Notes under the pieces: generated by a model
The model's input: only the letters and a program-made list of their open reading frames with translations
What the model was told of the DNA's origin: nothing
The model's database searches: none
Shown here: positions 45,965-54,378 of the stretch, one piece after another
Numbering within the stretch: position 1 is the first letter of the stretch
Layout: every line of letters begins with the position of its first letter
Position numbers and translations under genes: made by a program
Assembly (NCBI RefSeq): GCF_019720915.1
Contig: NZ_JAHKSI010000001.1
Coordinates: 372,001 to 436,000, forward strand
Length of the DNA: 64,000 bases
Origin: Alkalihalobacillus sp. TS-13
Lineage (GTDB): Bacteria; Bacillota; Bacilli; Bacillales; Fictibacillaceae
Direction: 5' to 3'

Positions 45965-46232
45965 ATGTTATTCTTAGTTATTGTCCACTCTGTTTTGGGA
46001 AATGTACCAATAAAGCTAGGAAATGTTCCGCCGAAATTACATAAAGTAAAAACTGCAATATAAGGTTATTTCGTTCAATTGGGCTGGCATTTGGACGGCT
46101 AATGAATACGATATTAAAGGCAATGAAGCACAGTTGATGGTTTTCATCCTCTTTTTCCACAACGAAGAGTAAATAGATGAATTATGGGAATAAAGGAATT
46201 AACAAGGTATAAGAAGAGGAAGGATTTAAAAG

Positions 46233-47267
46233 ATGGAAAAATCGAAACTTTATGATGTGTTGGAGACGATGCGGCTTTCGAATGGAGCCTTTCTGGCAAG
46301 TCCGTCAAAGCATTATTCCTATGTATGGATCCGTGATGTATGTTATGCAGCCCTTCCATTCCTATATAATAACGATGACCGATTTGAGAAAGCGTATTAT
46401 GCACTATTTGATCTTTTCAAAACGTATGAATGGAAGATTGATATCCACCGATTCCAGAAACCAGTGCATCGCTATGAGTATATCCACGCCCGCTATTCTA
46501 CAGATCTTAAGGAACTTCCTGTAGAGTGGGGGCATGCCCAGCATGATGCGATCGGGAGTTTCCTGTGGGGCATTGGTGCTGGTCTAGCTCGGGGTAAAAA
46601 AATGATTAGAGATGAAAAGGATCGCGAAATGGTCCAGAAACTTGTCGACTATTTAAATTGTGTCCAGTATTGGTCAGATGAGGACAACGGTATGTGGGAG
46701 GAATATCAGGAGCTTCACGCTTCTAGTGTAGGAGCATGTGTGGCAGGGTTGAAGCAGGTTCGTATGCTGGTAAATGTTCCTGAAGAGTTGATCAAAAAGG
46801 GAGAAGAGTCTCTCAAATTCTTGCTTCCCAGGGAAAGCGAGACGAAAGAAACAGACCTTGCATTACTATCCTTGATTTATCCTTATCAAATCGTTTCAAG
46901 ACAAACAGCTCTTGATATTTTAGCAAATGTAACGGGACAGCTAGAAAGAAAATACGGTTGCATCCGTTATGCCAGGGATCAATATTTCAATGAAGGTTCA
47001 GAAGCGGAATGGTGTTTCGGGTTTCCTTGGCTTGGGTTATGTTATGGCCATTTAGGAGATATGGAAAAGGTCGAAGAATATGTTAAGAAAACGGAGTCCA
47101 TTGTGCCTATCGATGGTAAAGTTCCTGAACTCTATATTGGCGGCAGATTTGAAGCGAATGAAAATACACCTCTTGCCTGGGCTGTAGCGATGAGCATCCT
47201 CTTATTTGAATACGCAGAAGCATTAAGCAGTGAAAAAAACGACACCAAAAAAACTTCCCTTGGCTAA
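46233..47267 (+). CDS. GH15-like glycoside hydrolase
   Basis: A 344-residue protein resembling the (alpha/alpha)6-barrel of glucoamylase-type GH15 proteins: SYVWIRDVCYAALPFL matches the substrate-binding W-x-RD element, and EWGHAQHDAIGSFLWGIGAG and SEAEWCFGFPWLGL match later barrel helices. It is shorter than typical GH15 (~600) because the N-terminal beta-domain is missing. No signal peptide, so an intracellular oligosaccharide substrate is likely. ATG at 46233 behind AGGAAGGA. The terminator overlaps its 3' end. Confidence 0.7.
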   Translation: MEKSKLYDVLETMRLSNGAFLASPSKHYSYVWIRDVCYAALPFLYNNDDRFEKAYYALFDLFKTYEWKIDIHRFQKPVHRYEYIHARYSTDLKELPVEWGHAQHDAIGSFLWGIGAGLARGKKMIRDEKDREMVQKLVDYLNCVQYWSDEDNGMWEEYQELHASSVGACVAGLKQVRMLVNVPEELIKKGEESLKFLLPRESETKETDLALLSLIYPYQIVSRQTALDILANVTGQLERKYGCIRYARDQYFNEGSEAEWCFGFPWLGLCYGHLGDMEKVEEYVKKTESIVPIDGKVPELYIGGRFEANENTPLAWAVAMSILLFEYAEALSSEKNDTKKTSLG

Positions 47268-47281
47268 GGGAGGTTTTTTTA
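47247..47281 (+). terminator. Terminator overlapping the GH15-like gene end
   Basis: AACTTCCCTT-GGCT-AAGGGAGGTT with one mismatch, then six T. The left arm lies inside the last codons of the gene. Confidence 0.8.
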
Positions 47282-47569
47282 GGTGCTGTTAATCTCGATG
47301 GTATAGCTAAGTTTTACTTGAAGGGAAGCCCACATTGAAATTTGACTCGGTCTATGTTCAGATAAGCTAAAAAGAAACTACTATCAGGATCGCGAAACGA
47401 GTAGGTATGTGTATCTCCTGGATCAGTACTTGGCATTTGATAATACGCAAGGCATAGCCCTGTCGTGTCATTTTCGGTTGATGTCTAATATTCATGAAGA
47501 GATCAGCTTAGGTAAGCGCTGACAAAAATAATAGGTTTTAATATAATGATTTTTCGCGTTGATTTCAAA
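47282..47569. other. Intergenic stretch without a recognised gene
   Basis: About 290 bp between the GH15 terminator and dispersed fragment E. I see no RBS-supported ORF, promoter pair or hairpin of note. A TATAAT-like sequence lies near 47543. Confidence 0.4.
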
Positions 47570-47640
47570 CGAAATTTACGACACTCCTGCGGTAATAGCG
47601 AGCCAGGCGAGACCCCACCACGCAGAATGCGCGAGTCCTG
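47570..47640 (-). repeat. Dispersed element, end fragment E
   Basis: GAAATTTACGACACTCCTGC and GCGAGCCAGGCGAGACCCCAC match the left end of copy A and the complement of the right end of copy C. About 70 bp are recognisable; the sequence diverges just before the next frame at 47650. Confidence 0.7.
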
Positions 47641-47649
47641 TATATCGTA

Positions 47650-47943
47650 ATGCATGTTCTTTTATTTTTAGCGCAGATTTATTCGACAATCTATATTTCT
47701 GTAGGAACAGACGGATTTCGGTCCGGAGTTTTTTCATACAACTGGGGAGAAGTTGACCGTGTTGATTTCATAACCGGGCTTCATGAAGATAATCATAAAT
47801 ACCCTTCTGGAGGGATTGTCCGATTCATTGTCGGTGCGAAAATCTACAGCGCTGAATTGAAAAACTCAGAAGTTGATGAACTGGAAAATTTCATGGATGA
47901 ACTTGTCGAAATATATAGAAATAAACAGAAGCATTTCAATTGA
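47650..47943 (+). CDS. Hypothetical protein, probably 5'-truncated
   Basis: A 97-residue frame: a short hydrophobic start (HVLLFLAQIYSTIYISVG) leads into a PH-like or DUF5673-like strand pattern (GFSYNWGEVDRVDFI-type: SGVFSYNWGEVDRVDFITG), ending in a helix DELENFMDELVEIYRNKQ. The ATG has no RBS and sits 10 bp past a dispersed-element fragment, and the protein seems to lack an N-terminal membrane part. I infer a remnant cut by the element, or simply an unusual start. Confidence 0.45.
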   Translation: MHVLLFLAQIYSTIYISVGTDGFRSGVFSYNWGEVDRVDFITGLHEDNHKYPSGGIVRFIVGAKIYSAELKNSEVDELENFMDELVEIYRNKQKHFN

Positions 47944-48032
47944 TAGAATTTTTGAAAATATCTAAAATTATACTTTCTTCTTGAGTAGAATCTGTTACAA
48001 TAGAGTCAATCCAAAATAGGAGGGAAGCAAGT

Positions 48033-48305
48033 TTGGAAAAAATAAAACTAGGTCAACCTCCCCACTGTCACAAGGTTTCTTTCGATGGTAAAGCATTCAA
48101 GATCAAAGGCTTGGAAAATGTAGTTGTTCCATTATCGAAGACTGAAACTGCTCAAATCGATGTTCTCAATGAAGAAACAGGAAATTTGAAACTTGTCGGA
48201 AAAGACACTATTTTGGCTCAGTTAGAACTTCCACTCAGGTACTGCGAAGTTGGGCAAGGGTGGGTATTAGACAAATTATCAAAAAAGAAAAAGAAATCTG
48301 GATAA
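48033..48305 (+). CDS. Hypothetical protein
   Basis: A 90-residue protein, unrecognised. It is strand-rich in the middle (HKVSFDGKAFKIKGLENVVVPLS, then NLKLVGKDTILAQLELPLRYCEVG) and ends in a lysine tail (KLSKKKKKSG). It starts at TTG 48033 behind GGAGGG, 8 bp spacing, and ends before a good terminator, so it is a real single-gene unit. Confidence 0.65.
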   Translation: MEKIKLGQPPHCHKVSFDGKAFKIKGLENVVVPLSKTETAQIDVLNEETGNLKLVGKDTILAQLELPLRYCEVGQGWVLDKLSKKKKKSG

Positions 48306-48318
48306 AAAATAAACACCA

Positions 48319-48346
48319 GGGCTGACGCAATAGTGTCAGTCCTTTT
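48319..48346 (+). terminator. Terminator
   Basis: GGGCTGAC-GCAATAGT-GTCAGTCC followed by TTTT. Confidence 0.85.
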
Positions 48347-48490
48347 AGTATCAGAAAGTATTAAAATCGGAAAAAAGGACAAGGATAGTAATAGAACATC
48401 TGTGTAAACGTAATATAAGAATAGTCTTGTTTTGATGATGGGACATGCATATGCTCATGATTTCTGTAAGAATTAGAAGGAGTGATACAG

Positions 48491-48712
48491 ATGGAAAAAG
48501 ATATGAAGAGAGAAAAGAGGGAGCAGGAGTTAGAGTCCAACAGTGCTTTGAATCCAGGCTTCGGTACGATCGACTCTAATGAAGCCGACAACTATTTCAT
48601 GGATGGATCAATGGGAAATTCAATTGTAGATTTTGATGAAGCTGACACAGCCGTTGATGATATCGATGATAAAGAAATAATGCAGTATACAAGAACAGAA
48701 AAAAGGAGCTGA
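48491..48712 (+). CDS. Small acidic hypothetical protein
   Basis: A 73-residue protein with a charged start (MEKDMKREKREQELE), then Asn/Asp-rich and low in hydrophobics (IVDFDEADTAVDDIDDKEIM). It looks largely unfolded. ATG at 48491 behind AAGGAG. The next small gene starts 1 bp after its stop, so the two form a unit. I recognise no family. Confidence 0.6.
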   Translation: MEKDMKREKREQELESNSALNPGFGTIDSNEADNYFMDGSMGNSIVDFDEADTAVDDIDDKEIMQYTRTEKRS

Positions 48713-48713
48713 C

Positions 48714-48851
48714 ATGATGAAAGATCAGAACTATCCTGTCGCCAATGTTTCGAAGGATATGCTGGACAAAATCCAGAACTATGAAAAAGAACTGAAAAAA
48801 GAAAACAATGAAGATATCATCCTCATCGCTTACCAAAAAGAACGTAGTTAA
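48714..48851 (+). CDS. Small hypothetical protein, 45 residues
   Basis: ATG-ATG at 48714 behind AAAAGGAG, read as MMKDQNYPVANVSKDMLDKI with a Lys/Glu helix and the end DIILIAYQKERS. It is charged and helical. The RBS, the 1-bp gap to the previous gene and the terminator right after it support a real two-gene unit. Function unknown. Confidence 0.65.
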   Translation: MMKDQNYPVANVSKDMLDKIQNYEKELKKENNEDIILIAYQKERS

Positions 48852-48854
48852 AGA

Positions 48855-48898
48855 AAAATGACCTTGAAGGATCAAATCGTCCTTCTGAGGTCATTTTT
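48855..48898. terminator. Two-way terminator
   Basis: AAAATGACC-TTGAAGGA pairs with TCCTTCTGAGGTCATTTTT; A and T tracts on both sides suit both the small-gene unit and the opposing DUF819 gene. Confidence 0.85.
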
Positions 48899-48946
48899 AT
48901 TAGGATGACTTTATTTAGCCAGACACCTTTTGGGACAGCCTTTTAT

Positions 48947-50143
48947 CTACATACCAGCAACTATCTGGGAAAGTTTAGCGGTAAGAACCGCAGCATAGGT
49001 ACCCACTACATTCCCCAATATCCCCATGAGCAATCCAACAGGTGCTAAGGCTGGTTGGAAAACGGATGCTACGATTGGTGCAGAACTCGTTCCGCCAATG
49101 TTCCCCTGTGAACCTACAGCAACGAAGAACATAGGTGATCGAAGCATACGAGCAGCAAAGAACATACACAGAATATGAATCGATAACCAGACAATGCCCA
49201 TCAAGATGTATTGAGGTGCATCTTTCACAGCCATCAAATTCGCTTTCGCACCAATTGTACCTAACAACAAGTAAATACCTGCGTAACCAATTTTACTTGC
49301 ACCATAGTCTTCTAATCGTTTGATCGGCGTGAATGAAAAGATGATACCTACTGCTGAGATGATCATGATCGTCCATGTTGTTGAATTTAAGATTGCACCC
49401 TGTGGCAGCAACTGTGCAACACGACCAACCACATAGGATACACCGAAACCAAGACCCAAAATAGCTAGCAATTGTGGGACTGCAAGTGGCTTGGCTTTCA
49501 TTTTTTCAAGTACACCGATTTGTTCGTTTACCTTCTCAACGACACTGTTATCGGCTTTGTTCCATTTATTGAATTGACGTTGGAAGCCTGACAGAGCGAT
49601 CATGATACCCATCCAACTGTAACCTACAACAGTATCGACTACGATCATTGGTGATAAGATATCTTTAGGCGTGTCCAATGCATCTACCATGGCAGCCATG
49701 TTCGCTGAACCACCGATCCAGCTTCCTGCCAACGCACCTACACCAGTCCATGCATCTTCTGGTAAATATGGTTGGAAAATGGCTAATGCAATCGGACCCC
49801 CAATGACGATTCCGAAAGTCCCTGCAAGAAATATGATAATCGCTTTCGGTCCTAATCTCAGGGTTGCCGGAACATCTGCAGATAATAGCAGCAATAATAA
49901 ACCAACAGGTAGTATGATAGCACTTACAAAATCATAAACAGATGAGCTCGATGGAATGATTCCGAGCGTTGTAGAGATCATCGGTAAAAAGTATGTCCAG
50001 ATGATTGGTGGTGCGTAATGGAAAAACTTCTGAAGTCCTTTATTCTTCGTCTCTCCAAGGATGAACACCCCGCCTACAAGTACGGCGATGTAAGTGAAAA
50101 TGGCAATCGGGTCCTGAATCAGTGGATCGTTGATTGAAAACAT
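48947..50143 (-). CDS. DUF819 family membrane protein (YjcL-like)
   Basis: A 398-residue protein with about eleven hydrophobic segments. Family blocks are LSADVPATLRLGPKAIIIFLAGTFGIVIGGPIA, GSWIGGSANMAAM and GSQGNIGGTSSAPIVASVFQPALAPVGLLMGILGNVVGTY. The duplicated GG-S/T-A patterns suggest a two-fold transporter. Substrate unknown; related proteins have been linked to keto acid or amino acid movement only loosely. ATG at 50143 behind GAAGGAGGAC. Just past its stop, GGCTGTCCCAAAAGGTGTCT (minus) occurs at about 48919-48942. Confidence 0.88.
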   Translation of the reverse strand: MFSINDPLIQDPIAIFTYIAVLVGGVFILGETKNKGLQKFFHYAPPIIWTYFLPMISTTLGIIPSSSSVYDFVSAIILPVGLLLLLLSADVPATLRLGPKAIIIFLAGTFGIVIGGPIALAIFQPYLPEDAWTGVGALAGSWIGGSANMAAMVDALDTPKDILSPMIVVDTVVGYSWMGIMIALSGFQRQFNKWNKADNSVVEKVNEQIGVLEKMKAKPLAVPQLLAILGLGFGVSYVVGRVAQLLPQGAILNSTTWTIMIISAVGIIFSFTPIKRLEDYGASKIGYAGIYLLLGTIGAKANLMAVKDAPQYILMGIVWLSIHILCMFFAARMLRSPMFFVAVGSQGNIGGTSSAPIVASVFQPALAPVGLLMGILGNVVGTYAAVLTAKLSQIVAGM

Positions 50144-50281
50144 ATGTTGTCCTCCTTCTGGGATGAAATTCTAGTTGGCCACAGGAGGACATTATAACGC
50201 AAAAGTCTTCTGATTTATAAAAAGTCCTATAACTAGCATAATTTGAAAAAGTAAGAAAATTTCATAGTAATATTGTTGTAG

Positions 50282-50506
50282 TTAAAATGAGGAGATTGCG
50301 TTAGTCTTGGGTGTAATCATGGCAGGAGTTAGTTCAAAGCAGTATGGACACTGATGATAGGTTTTTTCAACCAAACTAATGATCTGTTCTTCATCTGTAC
50401 TGTCTTCGCGTATATCGCTTTCATAATTAGGAATTTGACATGCATCGCATACATATGAAGAGTGATGGACCACTTTCGTCTTGTGGTTGATAATGTATTT
50501 AGACAC
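50282..50506 (-). CDS. Small protein with two CxxC pairs
   Basis: A 74-residue protein with CDAC at about 20-23 and CPYC at about 53-56 and a helical acidic spacer between them, so a zinc-binding knuckle is likely. Otherwise unrecognised. GTG at 50506 follows TAGGAGG. It stands alone, convergent with DUF819's upstream region. Confidence 0.65.
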   Translation of the reverse strand: MSKYIINHKTKVVHHSSYVCDACQIPNYESDIREDSTDEEQIISLVEKTYHQCPYCFELTPAMITPKTNAISSF

Positions 50507-50696
50507 AGTGCACCTCCTAATTTCATTTTTTCTTTTAGGGCTTGTTTCATTTATTTGTGAGGAACTTTATATATATATTCGTGAAAATTGGATATTTTTC
50601 GGGTATGAAGTTAACATTTGGAAGATAGACAAACGCCTAGCACTCTAAAGAAATCAAAGACATATGATAGTCTGAAACCCATATAGAAGGGGGAGT

Positions 50697-51086
50697 ATGT
50701 CTTTGAATAATCGGCAAAACCCACTTTCCTCACTGCTTCAAAATATTCTAGGCGGATTCGGTCCACAACAGCAAGGCCCACCATCTGGCCCGCCGTTTCC
50801 TGATGGAGGTGGTCCGCCGCCAGGACCTCCACCGAAATTCATCCCAACACAATCACCATCAACTTTTCAAGCTGGACCTGGGGCTGGAACTTTTGCGGTA
50901 GATCCTGGCGCACTTAGGCCATGTATGCGCAGGTATGTTTATATTTGGCTCACCGGTGGATATTCATTCTGGGCATGGCTTACATTTGTCGGAAGAAACT
51001 CTGTAGCTGGATACCGGTGGACAGGGCGTAGATGGGTGTATTTTGGTATTGACCGTCGACAAATCGCTTCTTTTGTCTGTTATTGA
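50697..51086 (+). CDS. Proline-rich protein with conserved aromatic C-terminal domain
   Basis: A 129-residue protein. The first ~75 residues are Gly/Pro/Gln rich (GGFGPQQQGPPSGPPFPDGG). The C-terminal ~55 residues are dense in Trp, Tyr, Arg and two Cys (CMRRYVYIWLTGGYSFWAWL, WTGRRWVYFGID). I know similar C-terminal domains in Bacillus proteins of unknown role, sometimes mis-annotated as transporters. No signal peptide. A surface or spore-coat role is possible but not shown. ATG at 50697 behind AAGGGGGAG. Confidence 0.7.
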   Translation: MSLNNRQNPLSSLLQNILGGFGPQQQGPPSGPPFPDGGGPPPGPPPKFIPTQSPSTFQAGPGAGTFAVDPGALRPCMRRYVYIWLTGGYSFWAWLTFVGRNSVAGYRWTGRRWVYFGIDRRQIASFVCY

Positions 51087-51299
51087 GAAAATGCACTGAC
51101 CAGATAGTCGAGCATTGCTTTGTTAGGAACTTGAATGATGTGACCCTGCGTTGAAAAGTTCCAGACGTAAAAAGGATGCAGCCTATTTGGTCATTTTTTT
51201 ATTCACTTGGCATGTTTTTCATTACATGAAACCCTTTCATCTGGAAAAAGATACATATAATCGAGAGAACAAACGGAATACAATCATGGAGGACTTCGC

Positions 51300-51662
51300 T
51301 TGGTACAAAAACGAATCGTTTTCATAGTCATCATGAATATTTTATCGGGTTGCGGGACAGCTGGGGCTGATCGAATTCCTTCTGACTCGCCTGTAACGGT
51401 CATAGAAGTAAAAGCAGAAAATTGGAAGTTCAATAAAGACATCTATAAAGTATTTGCAGATGAACCCATCACGATCAATTTCAAAAGTATTGAAGGCAAG
51501 CATGTGTTTGCTATAAAAGGGATGGAATCGATAAAAATCAAAGGGAAGGGTTCCATTAAAGAAACGTTCGAACCTGGGGAGTATCAGCTCTATTGCCCTA
51601 TCGCAAATAAGAATGGCCATACGGAGATGGTTGCTACACTGATCGCTGTGGAGGAAGAATAG
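51300..51662 (+). CDS. Cupredoxin-like lipoprotein
   Basis: A 120-residue protein with the lipobox LSGC (C18) after a short signal peptide and a single cupredoxin domain. Putative type-1 copper ligands are H68 (GKHVF), C99 (YQLYCPIANKN), H107 and M110 (GHTEM), which resemble the C-x7-H-x2-M loop of COX2-like domains. It would bind copper on the cell surface. TTG at 51300 behind GGAGG. Metal binding is inferred; the loop lacks the second Cys of CuA sites. Confidence 0.8.
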   Translation: MVQKRIVFIVIMNILSGCGTAGADRIPSDSPVTVIEVKAENWKFNKDIYKVFADEPITINFKSIEGKHVFAIKGMESIKIKGKGSIKETFEPGEYQLYCPIANKNGHTEMVATLIAVEEE

Positions 51663-51670
51663 AAACAGCA

Positions 51671-51700
51671 AAAGGGGCTGACTGGTCGTCGGCCCCTTTA
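51671..51700. terminator. Strong terminator
   Basis: AAAGGGGCTGAC-TGGTC-GTCGGCCCCTTT with A/T flanks on both sides; it serves the cupredoxin gene and possibly the opposing IDEAL gene. Confidence 0.88.
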
Positions 51701-51716
51701 AGTGTCATTAGAATGA

Positions 51717-51953
51717 TCAATTATTACTATACTGTTGTTTGAATTGCTCTGCCAGACAATAAAACAATTCCTGGTCATTGCGTTCGAGTGCATCATCAAT
51801 TTTCTCTCTGAGCTTTTGTCTCTGGTGTTCAAAAAACGACTCATCAAGCAGAAGTTGGGCGGCAAGGGATACAAAATACTGTTCAGCTTTTCTCTGTCTC
51901 AATTGTGCCTGTTCTTTCATCTTAGCTTGAAAAGATGAGGTATGCTTATTCAT
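51717..51953 (-). CDS. IDEAL domain protein
   Basis: A 78-residue protein. The C-terminal half, LREKIDDALERNDQELFYCLAEQF, fits the IDEAL domain (I-D-x-A-L-x-x-x-D-x-x-x-F). The N-terminus is Gln/Lys-rich. IDEAL proteins are Bacillaceae-specific; ComK/YpiB-type regulators carry the domain, but here it stands almost alone. ATG at 51953 behind GGGAGG; an in-frame start 15 bp upstream is less likely. Confidence 0.8.
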   Translation of the reverse strand: MNKHTSSFQAKMKEQAQLRQRKAEQYFVSLAAQLLLDESFFEHQRQKLREKIDDALERNDQELFYCLAEQFKQQYSNN

Positions 51954-52078
51954 GAGGATTCCTCCCAAACCCTTTTAGTTATTATCTAAGATATGCACTT
52001 CAATGTCAATTAGTTTTCAGAATATTACATTAATTTATTTTTTTACAAAAAGAATCTGTAGTTTATATTGTTGATTTC

Positions 52079-52490
52079 TGAGAAATTTACAACGAAAAGC
52101 GGAAGCGACCCGGTTAGGTACGTAGGTCACTGGAAAACGGACGAGGAGGCTCGAACCAAACAAAGACTTGGTTCTGCGTGGGCTAACTCATAAGGATGTC
52201 AATCAATGTGTTGCCGCCGCAGGAAGTTTGAAGTGATCCAAGTGACTGGTCGCTGAGCTAGACATCACTTCCCTGTATTAACCCACTTCCGCGAGACTCC
52301 TCACTTGCATAGAATCTCAACACAAAAATGAAATCATTTTCGTGTCTGCGATGAGAATTCTTAGAAGCTTTCGCGCTTCGGCGTTCACCATAAGACGTGG
52401 TGGTATTTAGTCGAAGTTCATTATTATAGTCGAATATTTTTAAAAAGAGTGGGGTCTCGCCTAACCTCCCGCAGGAGTGTCGCAAATTCC
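52079..52490 (+). repeat. Dispersed intergenic element, copy F
   Basis: About 412 bp. It lacks the TCACTCCCTTTCCGCGGGC segment near the left end but otherwise follows copy C closely. The block from GGCTCGAACCAAACAAAGAC to the CTAGACATCACTTCC region is essentially identical to copy C. The right end is CCCGCAGGAGTGTCGC plus AAATTCC. It fills the gap before the 126-residue conserved gene. Confidence 0.85.
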
Positions 52491-52601
52491 ACTTAAAGAA
52501 AACTTGGCACAGCCTGTTCGATTTTTCTTTTTGTTGATAAGAATAATTAAGTACAGGTAGTAAAAAAATAAGGTCAACTAAATGGACCGGGGGTAGATTT
52601 G

Positions 52602-52979
52602 ATGGAACGAAAACCATATTATGTCACTGTACAGGCTGGTATCCAAAATGCTGAAATACGGAGCAACAAAGGTGAGTCCAGCTATGATTTCGAAGTATAT
52701 GCAACAGAAGATGAAGCCTCTTTGTTAAAGGATTTATTTGAAGAGGATGATCGAGCTGATCGGACGGGGTATATCCATTCTCACTGGTTTTCGAATGTCA
52801 TTGATTCAGGTGACCGCGACAATATGATCTATGACCGCCTCCTTAATGAAATCTATCTGACCATTTATGATTTAGGGACAGAGCAGACAAAAAAGGATAT
52901 TGAAGAAATGGGAATACTCGAGAAACTCAGGGAAGTGAAACCTAGCCATAATCCAACAGACCCCGACCTCCTCCAATAA
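52602..52979 (+). CDS. Conserved hypothetical protein
   Basis: A 125-residue protein opening YYVTVQAGIQNAEI with a later FEVYATEDEASLLKDLFEE, then DRADRTGYIHSHWFSNVIDSGDRDNMIYDRLLNEIYLTIYDLGTEQTKKDIEEMGIL. I recall similar Bacillales proteins of unknown function with this strand-helix layout and the end 'YdLG....I..MGIL'. The H-S-H element could bind metal, but this is speculative. ATG at 52602 behind GGGGGT. Confidence 0.65.
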   Translation: MERKPYYVTVQAGIQNAEIRSNKGESSYDFEVYATEDEASLLKDLFEEDDRADRTGYIHSHWFSNVIDSGDRDNMIYDRLLNEIYLTIYDLGTEQTKKDIEEMGILEKLREVKPSHNPTDPDLLQ

Positions 52980-53107
52980 ACCAGGCAGTACCAATAGTGT
53001 CTGACTCTCTTTACGATTACGTGGTACAGAGGGGTTCGGGCACTTTCTTTTTTTTGTTGCAATAGGAGTAGGAACCTTCTTTTAAATAATTTGTTATTGT
53101 TCATTTC

Positions 53108-53505
53108 CGCAAAATTCACTCTCTTTCCGACTGGAAAACTGACGAGGAGGCTCGTCCCAAACAAAGACTTGGTTCTGCGTGGACTCACACATAAGATGTC
53201 AATACAATGTGTCGACCGCCGCATGAAGTTTGATCCAAGTGACTGGTCGCTAAGCTAGACACCACTTCCTTGTATTTACCTACTTCCGCAAGCCTCCTCA
53301 CTTGACACAGGATCTCAACACAAAAGTGAAATGATTTTCGTGTCTGCGATGAAAAGTCTTAGAAGCTTTCCTTATGCTGACTTCGACGTTCACCACAGGA
53401 CGTGGTGGAATTAAGTCGAAGGTCCTTTATTATAGTCGAAGATCCTTTTAAAAACATCGTGGTCTCACCTAGGCCACTTTTCCCGCAGGAGTGTCACGAA
53501 TTTCG
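53108..53505 (+). repeat. Dispersed intergenic element, copy G
   Basis: About 398 bp. A left end GCAAAATTCACTCTCTTTCCG is followed by a deletion of ~45 bp relative to copy C, then CTGGAAAACTGACGAGGAGG and the shared core with scattered changes, and the right end CCCGCAGGAGTGTCAC. It lies only 128 bp after the previous gene and 60 bp before the HAD gene. Confidence 0.8.
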
Positions 53506-53564
53506 AAAAAAAGCAGCTCTTTCATGTATACTTATGAGGGATGGACATGAAAGGATTGATCTGG

Positions 53565-54254
53565 ATGATTAGAGGAATATTGTTTGATTTGGATGGAACG
53601 CTCTTGAATCGTTCAGTCTCGTTGCATCAGTTTATCAAAGCACAATATGAAAGAAATTACGCCATGTTGACTAATGTGAAGCCTCAACATTACTTCGATG
53701 ACTTTATAACTTATGATCAAAATGGGTATAACCATAAGAAAAACGTTTATCAAAGTCTTGTGGAAAAATACGAACTGGATCATCATGTGGGGGAGCTTTT
53801 GTTAGAAGATTATTATTTTCATTTCCACGAACATTGCTTACCAATCGAGGGTTTTGATCATTTGATCCACTATTTGAAACAGTCCCAGCTTCAGCTCGGA
53901 CTGATAACCAATGGGGAAACGGAATTCCAACGAAACACGATTAATGCTCTTGCATTGGCTGATGTTTTCCACTGTATCTTAATATCAGAAGAAGAGGGTA
54001 TCAAAAAACCTTCACCCGAGATCTTCCAACGAGGATTATACATGTTAGGTGTTACAGCAAACAAAACGATATTTGTGGGAGATCATCCTACAAATGATAT
54101 AAAAGCGGCAAAAAAATCTGGGATGTGTACAATATGGGTGTACAACAGTCATTACGAAAAGCCCTCTGAAGCCGATTTTACAGTACATTCATTGGTGGAA
54201 ATCCCTGATATCATAACGTCTCTTAACAAGGAGGATACTGATGAAAATAAGTAA
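53565..54254 (+). CDS. HAD superfamily hydrolase
   Basis: A 229-residue HAD phosphatase. Motif I is LFDLDGTLLN (nucleophile Asp), motif II ITNGE, motif III the Lys in KKPSPEIF, motif IV VGDHPTNDI. A helical cap lies between motifs I and II. Likely acts on a small phosphate ester. ATG at 53565 (MIRGILFDLDG) behind AAAGGA is chosen; earlier in-frame ATGs at 53541 and 53547 are possible. Its end overlaps the next small gene by 14 bp. Confidence 0.9.
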   Translation: MIRGILFDLDGTLLNRSVSLHQFIKAQYERNYAMLTNVKPQHYFDDFITYDQNGYNHKKNVYQSLVEKYELDHHVGELLLEDYYFHFHEHCLPIEGFDHLIHYLKQSQLQLGLITNGETEFQRNTINALALADVFHCILISEEEGIKKPSPEIFQRGLYMLGVTANKTIFVGDHPTNDIKAAKKSGMCTIWVYNSHYEKPSEADFTVHSLVEIPDIITSLNKEDTDENK

Positions 54255-54336
54255 TGCTTTTCTTGCACTTATATTGTTGTTGGTCGGATTTCTTTTCGGT
54301 TTAGGGTATTGGATTTCAAAGGGTTTACTAGGATAA
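54241..54336 (+). CDS. 31-residue single-span membrane peptide
   Basis: ATG at 54241 with a perfect AAGGAGG at 6 bp. It reads MKISNAFLALILLLVGFLFG plus LGYWISKGLLG: one hydrophobic helix from about residue 6 to 25, then a basic end. It overlaps the HAD gene by 14 bp in another frame and ends 43 bp before the histidine kinase. The RBS and position make it plausible as a small membrane regulator, but no homologue is known to me. Confidence 0.6.
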   Translation: MKISNAFLALILLLVGFLFGLGYWISKGLLG

Positions 54337-54378
54337 TGGGAATAGACCTTTTCTTATTATCGTCAGGAGTTCTTGAAA

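Noticed and set aside
52258-53224. Minus-strand frames within dispersed copies F and G
   Set aside because: They differ between copies, lack RBS and overlap the conserved gene at 52602.
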